DNA of 5,560 nt, from positions 1 to 5,560 of the forward strand of contig JBOGUF010000092.1 of NCBI GenBank assembly GCA_050696075.1. Direction: 5' to 3'. The notes beneath the pieces are model-generated. The model was not told the origin of the DNA, did not search any database, and saw only the letters and a list, made by a program, of their open reading frames with translations. Source of the DNA: JBOGUF01 sp050696075. GTDB taxonomy: Bacteria; Chloroflexota; Chloroflexia; Thermomicrobiales; UBA6265. Position 1 is the first letter of the stretch, and every line of letters begins with the position of its first letter. A program made the position numbers and the translations under genes. Below, piece by piece: positions 1 through 5,440 of the stretch.

Positions 1-18
1 GATCAGGCAGTACGTCGC

Positions 19-24
19 TATAAT
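19..24 (+). promoter_or_regulatory. possible -10 hexamer (TATAAT) near the left edge
   Basis: A perfect TATAAT hexamer lies here on the plus strand. A matching -35 at normal spacing would fall at or beyond the window edge, so it cannot be checked. If used, transcription would begin near position 31 and run into the 13-bp inverted repeat and the SpaA-like reading frame. A single hexamer is weak evidence. Confidence 0.22.
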
Positions 25-31
25 GAATGTC

Positions 32-103
32 GCCAGGTCCACGGGGCACCTCCACGGGTCAGCGGTTCGTCACCGCCCATGGTAGCGCCACCGTGGACCT
101 GGC
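32..103. repeat. perfect 13-bp inverted repeat around a 46-nt spacer
   Basis: Positions 32-44 (GCCAGGTCCACGG) and 91-103 (CCGTGGACCTGGC) are exact reverse complements. The spacer holds a smaller stem: GCGGT at 62-66 pairs with ACCGC at 72-76 across a 5-nt loop. A perfect 13-bp match this close is unlikely by chance, so a cruciform or a structured RNA leader is plausible. It starts only 8 nt after a TATAAT hexamer. No known RNA family is recognised. It could also be a remnant end of a small mobile element. Confidence 0.55.
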
Positions 104-112
104 TGCTCAAAC

Positions 113-592
113 TTGCACACGGGGTTACTTAGACAAAGAGCGCAAATTGCCTGGGATCACGAGGAGACGGGTTCATTCCGGCCCCGGGACCAGGGGCACG
201 GCTTGTTCCGTCAATGCGCCGTGTCGAGTCTAAGCACCCAGACTCCGGGGTCACCGCCCGACTCAACGGAGGGATCGCAGCCCGTTGAAGGGCAGTTTGT
301 GATTCGCGTCAGCGTGAAGAACGACGCAGGATTTCTCGAAGGCACATGTGTCGTCGCCATAGCCGAGGATGGTCGCGCCTACCAGGCCTGTGACAACCAG
401 CCCGCCGTCGACGCTAATCAGATTGGAGATCCCAATCAAGCGGTTGGCGTGATCGATATCCTCGTGTTGTCTGCCGGCCGATATCAGGTCGGGGAAACAT
501 CCCCTCCGCCAGGTTGCGATCGCATCATCGACACCTATTGGGTTGAAGCCAAGCAGGGAGGCGCGTCCGTCGTCCTTGATCACGACTGTTAG
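113..592 (+). CDS. SpaA/prealbumin-like domain protein, probable C-terminal fragment
   Basis: The last ~105 residues look like one SpaA/Cna-B-type prealbumin-fold domain of the sort repeated in secreted surface proteins. A beta-strand start (GQFVIRVSVKNDAG) leads to a Cys-containing strand (GTCVVAIAEDG), an 'ACDN' segment, and the diagnostic 'GRYQVGETSPPPG' near the end, close to the family pattern G-x-Y-x-x-x-E-x-x-x-P-x-G. A Ser/Thr/Pro-rich linker (STQTPGSPPDSTEGS) precedes it. The first ~36 codons, from TTG at 113, use codons rare in this DNA (TTA, CTT, AGA) and show no signal peptide or ribosome site. GTG at 221 is an alternative start, also without a ribosome site. The domain is usually extracellular, so a copy without an export signal suggests a truncated or frameshifted gene. 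The gene runs convergently toward the PIN toxin gene. Confidence 0.5.
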   Translation: MHTGLLRQRAQIAWDHEETGSFRPRDQGHGLFRQCAVSSLSTQTPGSPPDSTEGSQPVEGQFVIRVSVKNDAGFLEGTCVVAIAEDGRAYQACDNQPAVDANQIGDPNQAVGVIDILVLSAGRYQVGETSPPPGCDRIIDTYWVEAKQGGASVVLDHDC

Positions 593-702
593 ACCAAGCC
601 GAGTGCCGAGGTCGGCCGTCTGCTAGCCTGGGCAATCTCGGTCCGTCATGGAATCTTCCGCCCGGCGATGCCGCGAGGAGGTATCGAAGGCGGTCCAGTC
701 AC

Positions 703-1152
703 CTAGTTGACCAACCGAACCGGAAGACCCTCGGCAGCGGCAATCTGTGCCTGCCGTTGATCAGCGGTCCAGAATTCGAGAGGCAGATCCGGGTATTGTT
801 CCACGGCGATGAGGACACACCCGATCTGAACGGCGTCGTAGGCGCGAAGCGCATGGGCAAACAAGAGTTGCTCCGCCCGCCGGTAGATGTCGGCCCCGAG
901 AGGCATGACTTGATACTGTCGCCGCCAGTGCCCCCGGAAAACGCGCCACAGCCGATTGAGTTCTAGACTGCTCACCTCGCCTTCACGCGCCTTCCGACTG
1001 AGTGCGGAGGCGACCTCGACAGACGTGATGCGCGCCACGAGGATCGTGTTGCCGTGCGCAGGCTCACACAATGCCCTTACTTGGGCGGCTCCTGGTTCGG
1101 ACCGGGCATATCGACGCACGACCGCGGAACTATCGAGGAAAACCGTTGCCAT
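703..1152 (-). CDS. vapC: PIN-domain ribonuclease toxin (VapC-like)
   Basis: A 149-residue PIN-domain protein of typical VapC length. VapC toxins are Mg2+-dependent endoribonucleases that block translation by cutting tRNA or rRNA. The expected acidic active-site residues are all visible: D7 in FLDSSA, E46 in TSVEVASAL, D106 in RAYDAVQIG and D131 in FWTADQ. Nothing suggests inactivation. The ATG at 1152-1150 overlaps the antitoxin stop by one base (TGATG). No convincing ribosome site precedes it, so translation probably depends on reinitiation after the antitoxin, a common way of keeping the toxin in deficit. The gene symbol reflects family membership only; the RNA target cannot be read from sequence. 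Confidence 0.93.
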   Translation of the reverse strand: MATVFLDSSAVVRRYARSEPGAAQVRALCEPAHGNTILVARITSVEVASALSRKAREGEVSSLELNRLWRVFRGHWRRQYQVMPLGADIYRRAEQLLFAHALRAYDAVQIGCVLIAVEQYPDLPLEFWTADQRQAQIAAAEGLPVRLVN

Positions 1153-1469
1153 CAGCGGCCAGCGCGGTCTTCAATGACGGCCTCGGCGAGGCGCAGAGGC
1201 GTGGTCCGCGACTCGAGCCACTCATCCAACTCGGCTTCCAACACGCGAAGTTCAGCCGCAGTCGGGACATCGGTATCGTCGGTCTGCGGTTCAATGAGTC
1301 CGGCCGCGGCCAATTGCTCAACGACGCTCCCCGATGGATCGGGCAGACGGCCGAGCGCGTCGCGAATCACTTCGGATTCGGTCCAGCCACGCGCGGCGGC
1401 GATGGCCTTGGCCTTCCGGTCGAGCTTCGGCGTCAAATAAATCTGTTTGCGAATCATGGGCGCGTTCAT
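1152..1469 (-). CDS. vapB: ribbon-helix-helix antitoxin (VapB-like, CopG/Arc type)
   Basis: A 105-residue protein directly upstream of the PIN toxin. The N-terminal part is a ribbon-helix-helix DNA-binding domain: the DNA-contacting strand RKQIYLT (residues 7-13), a first helix around PKLDRKAKAIAAARG (14-28), and a second beginning TESEVIRDAL (30-39). An acidic linker (DPSGS... to QTDDTD) follows, then a C-terminal helical region (about 71-102, ELRVLEAELDEWLES) of the kind that wraps the toxin. Such antitoxins neutralise the toxin and repress their own operon. Two starts are possible: ATG at 1469, or ATG at 1457 giving MIRKQIYL. Neither has a Shine-Dalgarno sequence. The 1469 start lies 8 nt after a TATAAT hexamer, which fits leaderless translation. 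At 105 residues it is somewhat longer than many VapB proteins. Confidence 0.9.
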   Translation of the reverse strand: MNAPMIRKQIYLTPKLDRKAKAIAAARGWTESEVIRDALGRLPDPSGSVVEQLAAAGLIEPQTDDTDVPTAAELRVLEAELDEWLESRTTPLRLAEAVIEDRAGR

Positions 1470-1486
1470 ACATTGCGATTATACAT
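1468..1486 (-). promoter_or_regulatory. antitoxin-toxin promoter -10 with flanking direct repeat
   Basis: On the minus strand a perfect TATAAT spans 1483-1478, between the small upstream gene and the antitoxin ATG at 1469. A start point about 7 nt downstream would give an almost leaderless mRNA. No good -35 is seen. On the plus strand the hexamer ATACAT occurs twice, at 1468-1473 and 1481-1486, exactly 13 bp apart. The two copies straddle the core promoter. Paired short repeats over the promoter are the usual binding layout for ribbon-helix-helix antitoxins, so this is a candidate autoregulatory operator. Confidence 0.42.
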
Positions 1487-1659
1487 CAACCATCTGCTTG
1501 CTGCGCTGTCCCATCGTCCAACCCGTCGGCCAGCGTCCGGTCCCAGAGCTCCCGCTCTGCGAGTTCTTCCGCCCAGGCCCGGGAATCCGCTCGCATCGCC
1601 GCGAAGTCCGCGTTTGCCTCGTCCTGAATGCATCGGCGACGATCGTCTTCTTCGCTCAA
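1486..1659 (-). CDS. small acidic protein, antitoxin-like, function unknown
   Basis: A 57-residue protein starting at TTG 1659, read as MSEEDDRRRCIQDEANADF and onward. The start is chosen because GGAGGTGATC (1674-1665), a near-complete anti-Shine-Dalgarno match, ends 5 nt before it. The in-frame CTG at 1665 overlaps that site and is less likely. The protein is strongly acidic and predicted almost wholly helical, with the segment AWAEELAERELWDRTLADGL near residues 29-48. Charged segments of this kind with a WDxTLxDGL motif recall small DNA-binding-free antitoxins or toxin-system accessory proteins; this is recollection, not a search result. It begins 2 nt after the GH172 stop and ends 16 nt before the ribbon-helix-helix antitoxin. 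The same frame stays open further upstream, but that part is the shadow of the GH172 gene. Confidence 0.72.
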   Translation of the reverse strand: MSEEDDRRRCIQDEANADFAAMRADSRAWAEELAERELWDRTLADGLDDGTAQQADG

Positions 1660-1661
1660 GG

Positions 1662-2762
1662 TCAGATCACCTCCAACCCGTTCAATCCCGGCAACTCCGG
1701 AAAGGCGGCGTGCGGCTCGGCCTGGTACCAGAAGGCGGTCGAGGCGATGTCGTCCTGCAACGGCAAATACCGCGACTTGCCTTCGAGTTGCGAGCGCCAG
1801 CCGAGAGCTTGGATCGTCACCCGGAGATCGGCGGCGAAGCGGATCGGGTCCATGACGTGCCAACGGTACAAGCCAAAACGCTGCTGAGACTGGTAGAGGC
1901 CGTCCGGCTTGACCACCTGCGGCATGCCCAGATAAGGCGTCGAAAAGACGCCGTACTCGTCCTTCGGGAACTCGAAGTTCCAGGCGCCGCCGAAATAGTC
2001 CTCCGTCCCGGTGCCACAGATCGTCGGCCAGTCGGCATCGCCGTCCATGTAGAACTTGATCTCGCCCTCGCCCCACCAGCCGTTGTTGTTCACACCCCAG
2101 GCGAGGTAGGAGCCGACATAGTGCCCCTGGCCGCGCACGCCGTCGAGCAGCGTGTGGACGTCCATGTAGCCCAGCGGATTGCTCCGCCGCCATTGGGCGT
2201 GGAAATAGGCGCGGTCATCCGGCACGTCGGTCAGCGCGTAGTCGACCTGGTAGTAGAAACCGCGCACCTCATCGGGCGAGAGATTCTCGACGGTGATCCG
2301 CGCCTTTTTGCGGAACGGCATCTCCCAGTAGCTGTTGAACCCGCCCGCCGGATTGACCGCCACCGGCAGCGACCCGATGTTGCAGCGCTGGCACCAACCG
2401 TTGCAGAAGAAGTCCCCGATCGGCGTCTCGACCGACGGCGTCTCCTCGTCGTCCCAATAGCAGCGGAAGACGAGCCGGCGCCAGTGCCGCGGGTGAACCG
2501 TCAGCCAGATGTGCTGGATCGCACCCGGTCCCTCGATCTCGGCCAGAACCGCGGTCGAGCCGCCGGGGATGTGGATGCTGGGCGACACCTTCCAGCCCCG
2601 CCCCAGTTCTCGCGCGGCGTCGGCGCCGGTCCCCTCCGTCGCCATCCCGCCGCGGCCCACCTCCCCGGTCGGATTCTCGGCGCTGATCGAGCGCGTTTGC
2701 GCGCTCGACAGCCGCGCCAGATTCCCCAAGTGCATCCCAAGCCCATTGAACGCATCAGCCAA
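1662..2762 (-). CDS. glycoside hydrolase family 172 (DUF2961) protein
   Basis: A 366-residue, apparently complete GH172 (DUF2961) protein. The conserved start FNGLGMHLGNLARLS (5-19) leads to SISAENPTGE (25-34), GGMATEGTG (38-46) and GWKVSPSI (56-63). The core WWGEGEIKFYMDGD (229-242) and CGTGTEDYFGGAW (249-261) carry E232/E234 and E254, the likely catalytic glutamates. Characterised relatives include the Bifidobacterium alpha-D-fructofuranosidase/difructose-dianhydride enzyme and D-arabinofuranosidases, so a furanoside-cleaving activity is likely; the substrate is inferred. No signal peptide is seen, implying cytoplasmic action on imported sugar. The start is TTG at 2762, 7 nt after GAGGGGAG, and keeps the conserved FNGLG; ATG at 2735 would remove it. 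It lies 54 nt downstream of the repressor gene on the same strand. Confidence 0.94.
   Translation of the reverse strand: MADAFNGLGMHLGNLARLSSAQTRSISAENPTGEVGRGGMATEGTGADAARELGRGWKVSPSIHIPGGSTAVLAEIEGPGAIQHIWLTVHPRHWRRLVFRCYWDDEETPSVETPIGDFFCNGWCQRCNIGSLPVAVNPAGGFNSYWEMPFRKKARITVENLSPDEVRGFYYQVDYALTDVPDDRAYFHAQWRRSNPLGYMDVHTLLDGVRGQGHYVGSYLAWGVNNNGWWGEGEIKFYMDGDADWPTICGTGTEDYFGGAWNFEFPKDEYGVFSTPYLGMPQVVKPDGLYQSQQRFGLYRWHVMDPIRFAADLRVTIQALGWRSQLEGKSRYLPLQDDIASTAFWYQAEPHAAFPELPGLNGLEVI
1665..1674 (-). promoter_or_regulatory. near-perfect ribosome binding site for the 57-residue gene
   Basis: The minus strand reads GGAGGTGATC, matching the 3' end of 16S rRNA over about ten bases. It lies inside the last codons of the GH172 gene and ends 5 nt before TTG 1659. 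It is the strongest ribosome site in the window and is the main evidence that the small gene is translated. Confidence 0.7.
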
Positions 2763-2769
2763 CTCGTTT

Positions 2770-2777
2770 CTCCCCTC
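2770..2777 (-). promoter_or_regulatory. ribosome binding site deciding the GH172 TTG start
   Basis: The minus strand reads GAGGGGAG here, with 7 nt to TTG 2762. This supports the TTG over the in-frame ATG at 2735. The site lies outside the neighbouring stem-loop at 2792-2814, so that hairpin should not mask it directly. Confidence 0.6.
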
Positions 2778-2791
2778 GCCCGCCGATCCGC

Positions 2792-2814
2792 GAAGGCCCG
2801 TTTGGCGGGCCTTC
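2792..2814 (-). terminator. 9-bp stem-loop between repressor and GH172 genes, no U-tract
   Basis: GAAGGCCCG (2792-2800) pairs perfectly with CGGGCCTTC (2806-2814) across a 5-nt loop. On the minus strand the hairpin begins 2 nt after the repressor stop codon. Neither strand has a run of T after the stem, so it is not a classic intrinsic terminator. It may protect the 3' end of the repressor mRNA, attenuate read-through into the hydrolase gene, or mark a processing point. The structure is certain; the role is not. Confidence 0.55.
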
Positions 2815-2816
2815 TC

Positions 2817-3830
2817 TCAACGCTGATCCCACGTCGGCCCCGCCGGCGTTCCGCAGGAGCCGCGGAATCTTAGATCGAACCCGTAGACGACGCACCTCGC
2901 CTGGGTGCGCGTGCCGGCGATCCGCTCGAAGAGCAGGTTCACCGCCATCTCCGCCATCCGCCGCACCGGCTGGGCAAACGCCGTCAAGGGTGGGTCCATC
3001 AACTCAGTCCACCACGGGTCGCCGATCGCCACCACCGCCAGCTCGTCCGGCACCCGCACGCCCCGCGCGCGGATCACCTGCCAGCCGCCGATGGTCATCA
3101 GATTGCTGGCGATGACGAGTCCGGTGATCCCGCCCGCGATGTCGAGCAGTTCCTCGGTCGCCACCCGCGCTTCGGCAACGTGGAATTCGCCGGAGGCAAC
3201 CAACGGTTCGAGGTTGTGCGCGTGCATCGCCGCTTCGTAGCCGGCCAGGCGGTCGCCGCCCGGCTTGAGCGCCCGCATGCCGCTGACGAAGCCGATCCGG
3301 CGGTGCCCGGCGTCGATCAAAATCTGGGTCGCCCGCCGTCCCACTTCGAGGTCGTCGGCGATCACCGCGTCGGCACGCGGGTCGGAAACCGGGCGGTCGA
3401 AGGCGACGAGCGGGATGCCGCGGTCGATGACGTCGGTGATCTCCGGGTCGTCGGAGAGGTAGGGCACCAGGATGATGCCTTCCACTCGCTCGTCCGCCAG
3501 CGTTTCGAGGTAGGTGCGCTGCTTTTCGGGCTGGTCCTCGCTGTTGCAGAGGAGCACCCGGAAGCCCTGCCGGTAGGCGACCTCCTCGATCACGCGGATC
3601 GCCTGGGAAAAGGTCGGATTCTCGATGTCGGGAACGACGACGCCGATCTTGTGCGTCTTTTGCCGGCGCAGATTGCTGGCGATCAGGTTCGGCCGGTAGT
3701 CGAGCTCGGCGACGACGCTCAGGACCCGCTCGCGATATGGTTGGCTGACCGCGACCGTGCCGGTCAGCACGCGCGAAACCGTCGCCGGCGACACCCCGGC
3801 TCGTTCCGCCACCTCCTTGATCGTTGCCAT
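2817..3830 (-). CDS. LacI-family transcriptional repressor
   Basis: A 337-residue LacI/GalR-type regulator. The N-terminal helix-turn-helix (about 3-22) carries the family signature IKEVAERAGVSPATVSRVL. The hinge YRPNLIASNLRRQKT (45-59) includes L54, the position that usually wedges into a central CpG of the operator. A periplasmic-binding-protein-like sugar domain follows (IGVVVPDIENPTF at 62-74, VEGIILVPY, IPLVAFDRP, GHRRIGFVSG, near the end PPLTAFAQP). The ATG at 3830 is chosen because AAGGAGG lies at 3841-3835 and the protein then begins directly with the HTH. An upstream in-frame start at 3893 would add 21 unrelated residues across the promoter and operator. It is divergent from the sugar-binding protein gene and upstream of GH172. 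Operators at both promoters indicate control of uptake and of itself, relieved by a sugar ligand that is not identifiable here. Confidence 0.95.
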   Translation of the reverse strand: MATIKEVAERAGVSPATVSRVLTGTVAVSQPYRERVLSVVAELDYRPNLIASNLRRQKTHKIGVVVPDIENPTFSQAIRVIEEVAYRQGFRVLLCNSEDQPEKQRTYLETLADERVEGIILVPYLSDDPEITDVIDRGIPLVAFDRPVSDPRADAVIADDLEVGRRATQILIDAGHRRIGFVSGMRALKPGGDRLAGYEAAMHAHNLEPLVASGEFHVAEARVATEELLDIAGGITGLVIASNLMTIGGWQVIRARGVRVPDELAVVAIGDPWWTELMDPPLTAFAQPVRRMAEMAVNLLFERIAGTRTQARCVVYGFDLRFRGSCGTPAGPTWDQR

Positions 3831-3834
3831 CTCG

Positions 3835-3841
3835 CCTCCTT
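3835..3841 (-). promoter_or_regulatory. ribosome binding site fixing the repressor start
   Basis: The minus strand reads AAGGAGG with 4 nt to ATG 3830. The site selects this ATG over the longer upstream reading at 3893 and lies just downstream of the operator at 3848-3863. Confidence 0.75.
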
Positions 3842-3847
3842 GGCAGT

Positions 3848-3863
3848 CGTAGCAATCGTTTTC
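3848..3863. promoter_or_regulatory. LacI-type operator at the repressor promoter
   Basis: CGTAGCAATCGTTTTC matches the second site at 3934-3949 at 15 of 16 positions. The core GCAATCGTTTTC has a central CG and partial dyad symmetry, as expected for LacI-family operators. It lies just downstream of the leftward -10 (3870-3865), over the probable start point, so a bound repressor would block its own transcription. Confidence 0.72.
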
Positions 3864-3864
3864 T

Positions 3865-3893
3865 GTCTTAGCACGCGAATTGCGAGTCGTCAA
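3865..3893 (-). promoter_or_regulatory. promoter of the LacI-family repressor gene
   Basis: The minus strand has TTGACG (3893-3888, five of six consensus bases), a 17-nt spacer, then TAAGAC (3870-3865, weaker, three of six). Spacing is ideal, and the element points to the repressor ATG about 35 nt downstream, with the operator between. Confidence 0.55.
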
Positions 3894-3906
3894 TAAGGCT
3901 GGGGAC

Positions 3907-3936
3907 TTGACATACGTTCCCGCGCGGTGCTAGCGT
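3907..3936 (+). promoter_or_regulatory. promoter of the sugar-binding protein gene
   Basis: A perfect TTGACA (3907-3912) is followed by an 18-nt spacer and TAGCGT (3931-3936), a weaker -10 keeping the first, second and last consensus bases. The operator core begins at the end of the -10. About 100 nt of leader would precede the ATG at 4042. The -35 is only 13 nt from the divergent repressor -35. Confidence 0.6.
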
Positions 3937-3949
3937 AGCAATCGATTTC
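3934..3949. promoter_or_regulatory. LacI-type operator at the sugar-uptake promoter
   Basis: CGTAGCAATCGATTTC. The 12-base core GCAATCGATTTC (3938-3949) is a near-palindrome, 10 of 12 bases symmetric about a central CG, which is the family hallmark. It is the more symmetric of the two copies. Overlap with the -10 and likely start point implies steric repression. Its centre lies 86 bp (about eight helical turns) from the centre of the other operator. Confidence 0.75.
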
Positions 3950-4041
3950 ACGGACAGCTTGCGTTTCAAGCCGCGGAACACGTCGTCACGAGCCGGCGGG
4001 ATCCCGTTTCCGTCCGGCACAGCGAGAGGAGCGATGCGGAG

Positions 4042-5424
4042 ATGCGGAAACCAGTTTCGGTCCACGTTCCCCCCGAGCCGACGGTCGCCAAGACGGCGAC
4101 CCGGCGCCAATTCCTCAAGGCCGGCGGCGCCGTCGCCGCCTCGTCCTTCGCCGTCCCCGCCTTCATCCGGTCGCGCTCGGCCGGCGCTCAAACGGAACTC
4201 GGCGAAGCAGAGCTGAACTTCTACTTCGGCGCAAACCCCGCCGAGGCGGAGACGCGGCAGCAGATCATCGACGCCTTCACCGCGAAGTATCCACAGATTA
4301 CGATCACGTCCCAGGTCGCCGAAGGGGACGTGGTGCAGGAATTGCAGGTGATGGCCGCGGGTGGCGCCACGCCCGACGTGATGATGGCCTGGGAGCTTTC
4401 GTACTCGGGGCTCGCAACGCGCGAACTCTACGCCGACTTGAACGAATTCCTCGCCAACGACCCCGACTTTGCCGCTGTCCTCGAAGCGGAGATGGTGCCG
4501 GACTTGCTTGCCATGTTCAATTGGGAGGGCGCGCAATACGTCTTCCCTGAGCAGTACGCCGGCGTCGTCCTCTACTACAACAAGACCCTCTTCGAGGAAG
4601 CGGGTGTCGCCCCGCCGCCCGCCGACTGGACCGATACCTCCTGGACCTACGACGCCTTCCTGGAGACGGCGACAGCCCTCACCAAGACGGACGGTGACCG
4701 CGTCACGCAGTTCGGCTTTGCCGACGCCTGGTGGCCGCCATTGAGCGCTATGGTCTGGGCCAACAGCAACGGCGGCAACTGGTTCGACACCTACGTCAAT
4801 CCGACCAGGAGCACCATTTCCGAGCCCAAGATGGTCGAGGGCGTGCAGCACTACGCCGACCTGGCCAACGTTCACCGCGTCAGGCCGAACACCGAGGAGA
4901 TGTCCACCCAAAGCGGCGCCGACATGTTCATGGGCGGGCGCGCGGCGATGGCGCTGGTCGGGCACTGGTTCTATCCGGCTTTCTCGGCGATCGAGGACCT
5001 CGACTTCGACGTCGGGGTTTTCCCGGTCGGCCCCGGCGGCACCACACCGAAGACCGACCTCGGCTCGACCGGCCTGGCGATCAGCGCCTCGACCGAGTAC
5101 CCGGAGCAAGCCTGGGAGTTCGTCAAGTTCTCGACCGGCCCGGAGGGTCAGCAGATCATCGCCGAGTCGGGACTCTTCGTCCCGGTCCTGCGCTCCGTCG
5201 GTCAGTCCGAGGCGTTCCTCAACTCGCACGCCAAGATCCAGAACACCCAGGTCTTCATCGACGCGATCGCGAACAGCGTGCCGCTGCCGATCACGCCGGT
5301 TTGGAACGAGATCGCCGACGTCTGGGCGCGCGAAACCGACCGCATCATGCGCGGCGAAGCCTCCGCGGCCGACGTCTACGCCGAACTCGAACCGCAAATC
5401 AACGACTTACTCGCGGACGCCTAG
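4042..5424 (+). CDS. ABC transporter sugar-binding protein, Tat-exported (family 1)
   Basis: A 460-residue extracellular solute-binding protein of the carbohydrate family 1 (MalE/UgpB-like) that delivers an oligosaccharide to an ABC importer. A twin-arginine signal is clear: TRRQFLKAGG at residues 20-29, a hydrophobic stretch to about 42, and a likely cut near SAGAQ (46-50). There is no lipobox cysteine, so it is probably not a lipoprotein. The mature part shows family features: IIDAFTAKYPQI (75-86), ATPDVMMAW (109-117), YAGVVLYYNKTLFEEAGV (172-189), TYDAFLETATALTK (202-215), GRAAMALVGHW (299-309) and a typical C-terminal EQAWEFVKF (355-363). ATG 4042 follows GAGAGGAG (4024-4031) by 10 nt; the ATG at 4034 is out of frame. 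The gene is driven by the promoter at 3907-3936 under the LacI-type operator. Permease genes are expected past the right edge. Confidence 0.95.
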   Translation: MRKPVSVHVPPEPTVAKTATRRQFLKAGGAVAASSFAVPAFIRSRSAGAQTELGEAELNFYFGANPAEAETRQQIIDAFTAKYPQITITSQVAEGDVVQELQVMAAGGATPDVMMAWELSYSGLATRELYADLNEFLANDPDFAAVLEAEMVPDLLAMFNWEGAQYVFPEQYAGVVLYYNKTLFEEAGVAPPPADWTDTSWTYDAFLETATALTKTDGDRVTQFGFADAWWPPLSAMVWANSNGGNWFDTYVNPTRSTISEPKMVEGVQHYADLANVHRVRPNTEEMSTQSGADMFMGGRAAMALVGHWFYPAFSAIEDLDFDVGVFPVGPGGTTPKTDLGSTGLAISASTEYPEQAWEFVKFSTGPEGQQIIAESGLFVPVLRSVGQSEAFLNSHAKIQNTQVFIDAIANSVPLPITPVWNEIADVWARETDRIMRGEASAADVYAELEPQINDLLADA

Positions 5425-5440
5425 ACTCGATCGACCGTCC

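Noticed and set aside
1..132. Plus-strand frame open from the left edge, including RRYNECRQVHGAPP, slightly like a transposase C-terminus
   Set aside because: The resemblance to the Y-N-x-x-R-x-H pattern of DDE transposase ends is imperfect, and the stretch is too short and cut by the window edge. No insertion-sequence ends can be confirmed.
593..702. Possible shared terminator between the convergent SpaA-like and PIN genes
   Set aside because: Only short 5-bp complementarities are present and there is no T-run on either strand.
1071..2873. A 600-codon open frame on the plus strand across the GH172 and antitoxin genes
   Set aside because: It runs opposite to well-supported genes with recognisable motifs. 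Its translation is Arg/Pro/Ala-rich low-complexity sequence typical of antisense frames in high-GC DNA.
3004..3855. A 283-codon minus-strand frame overlapping the repressor gene
   Set aside because: It is the same strand in another frame, with an Arg-rich low-complexity translation. The LacI-family reading in the correct frame explains the region fully.
3831..3893. N-terminal extension of the repressor from position 3893
   Set aside because: The 21 extra residues would be encoded by the promoter and operator region and do not belong to the LacI-family fold. A strong ribosome site directly precedes the ATG at 3830.
3957..3971. GCTTG/CAAGC hairpin in the leader of the binding-protein gene
   Set aside because: A 5-bp stem is expected often by chance in a leader of about 100 nt, and it has no conserved riboswitch features.
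3868..5397. A 509-codon open frame on the minus strand opposite the sugar-binding protein gene
   Set aside because: Its translation has no recognisable domain and is rich in Arg/Gly/Val/Asp in the way antisense shadows are. The plus-strand gene has a Tat signal and clear family motifs.
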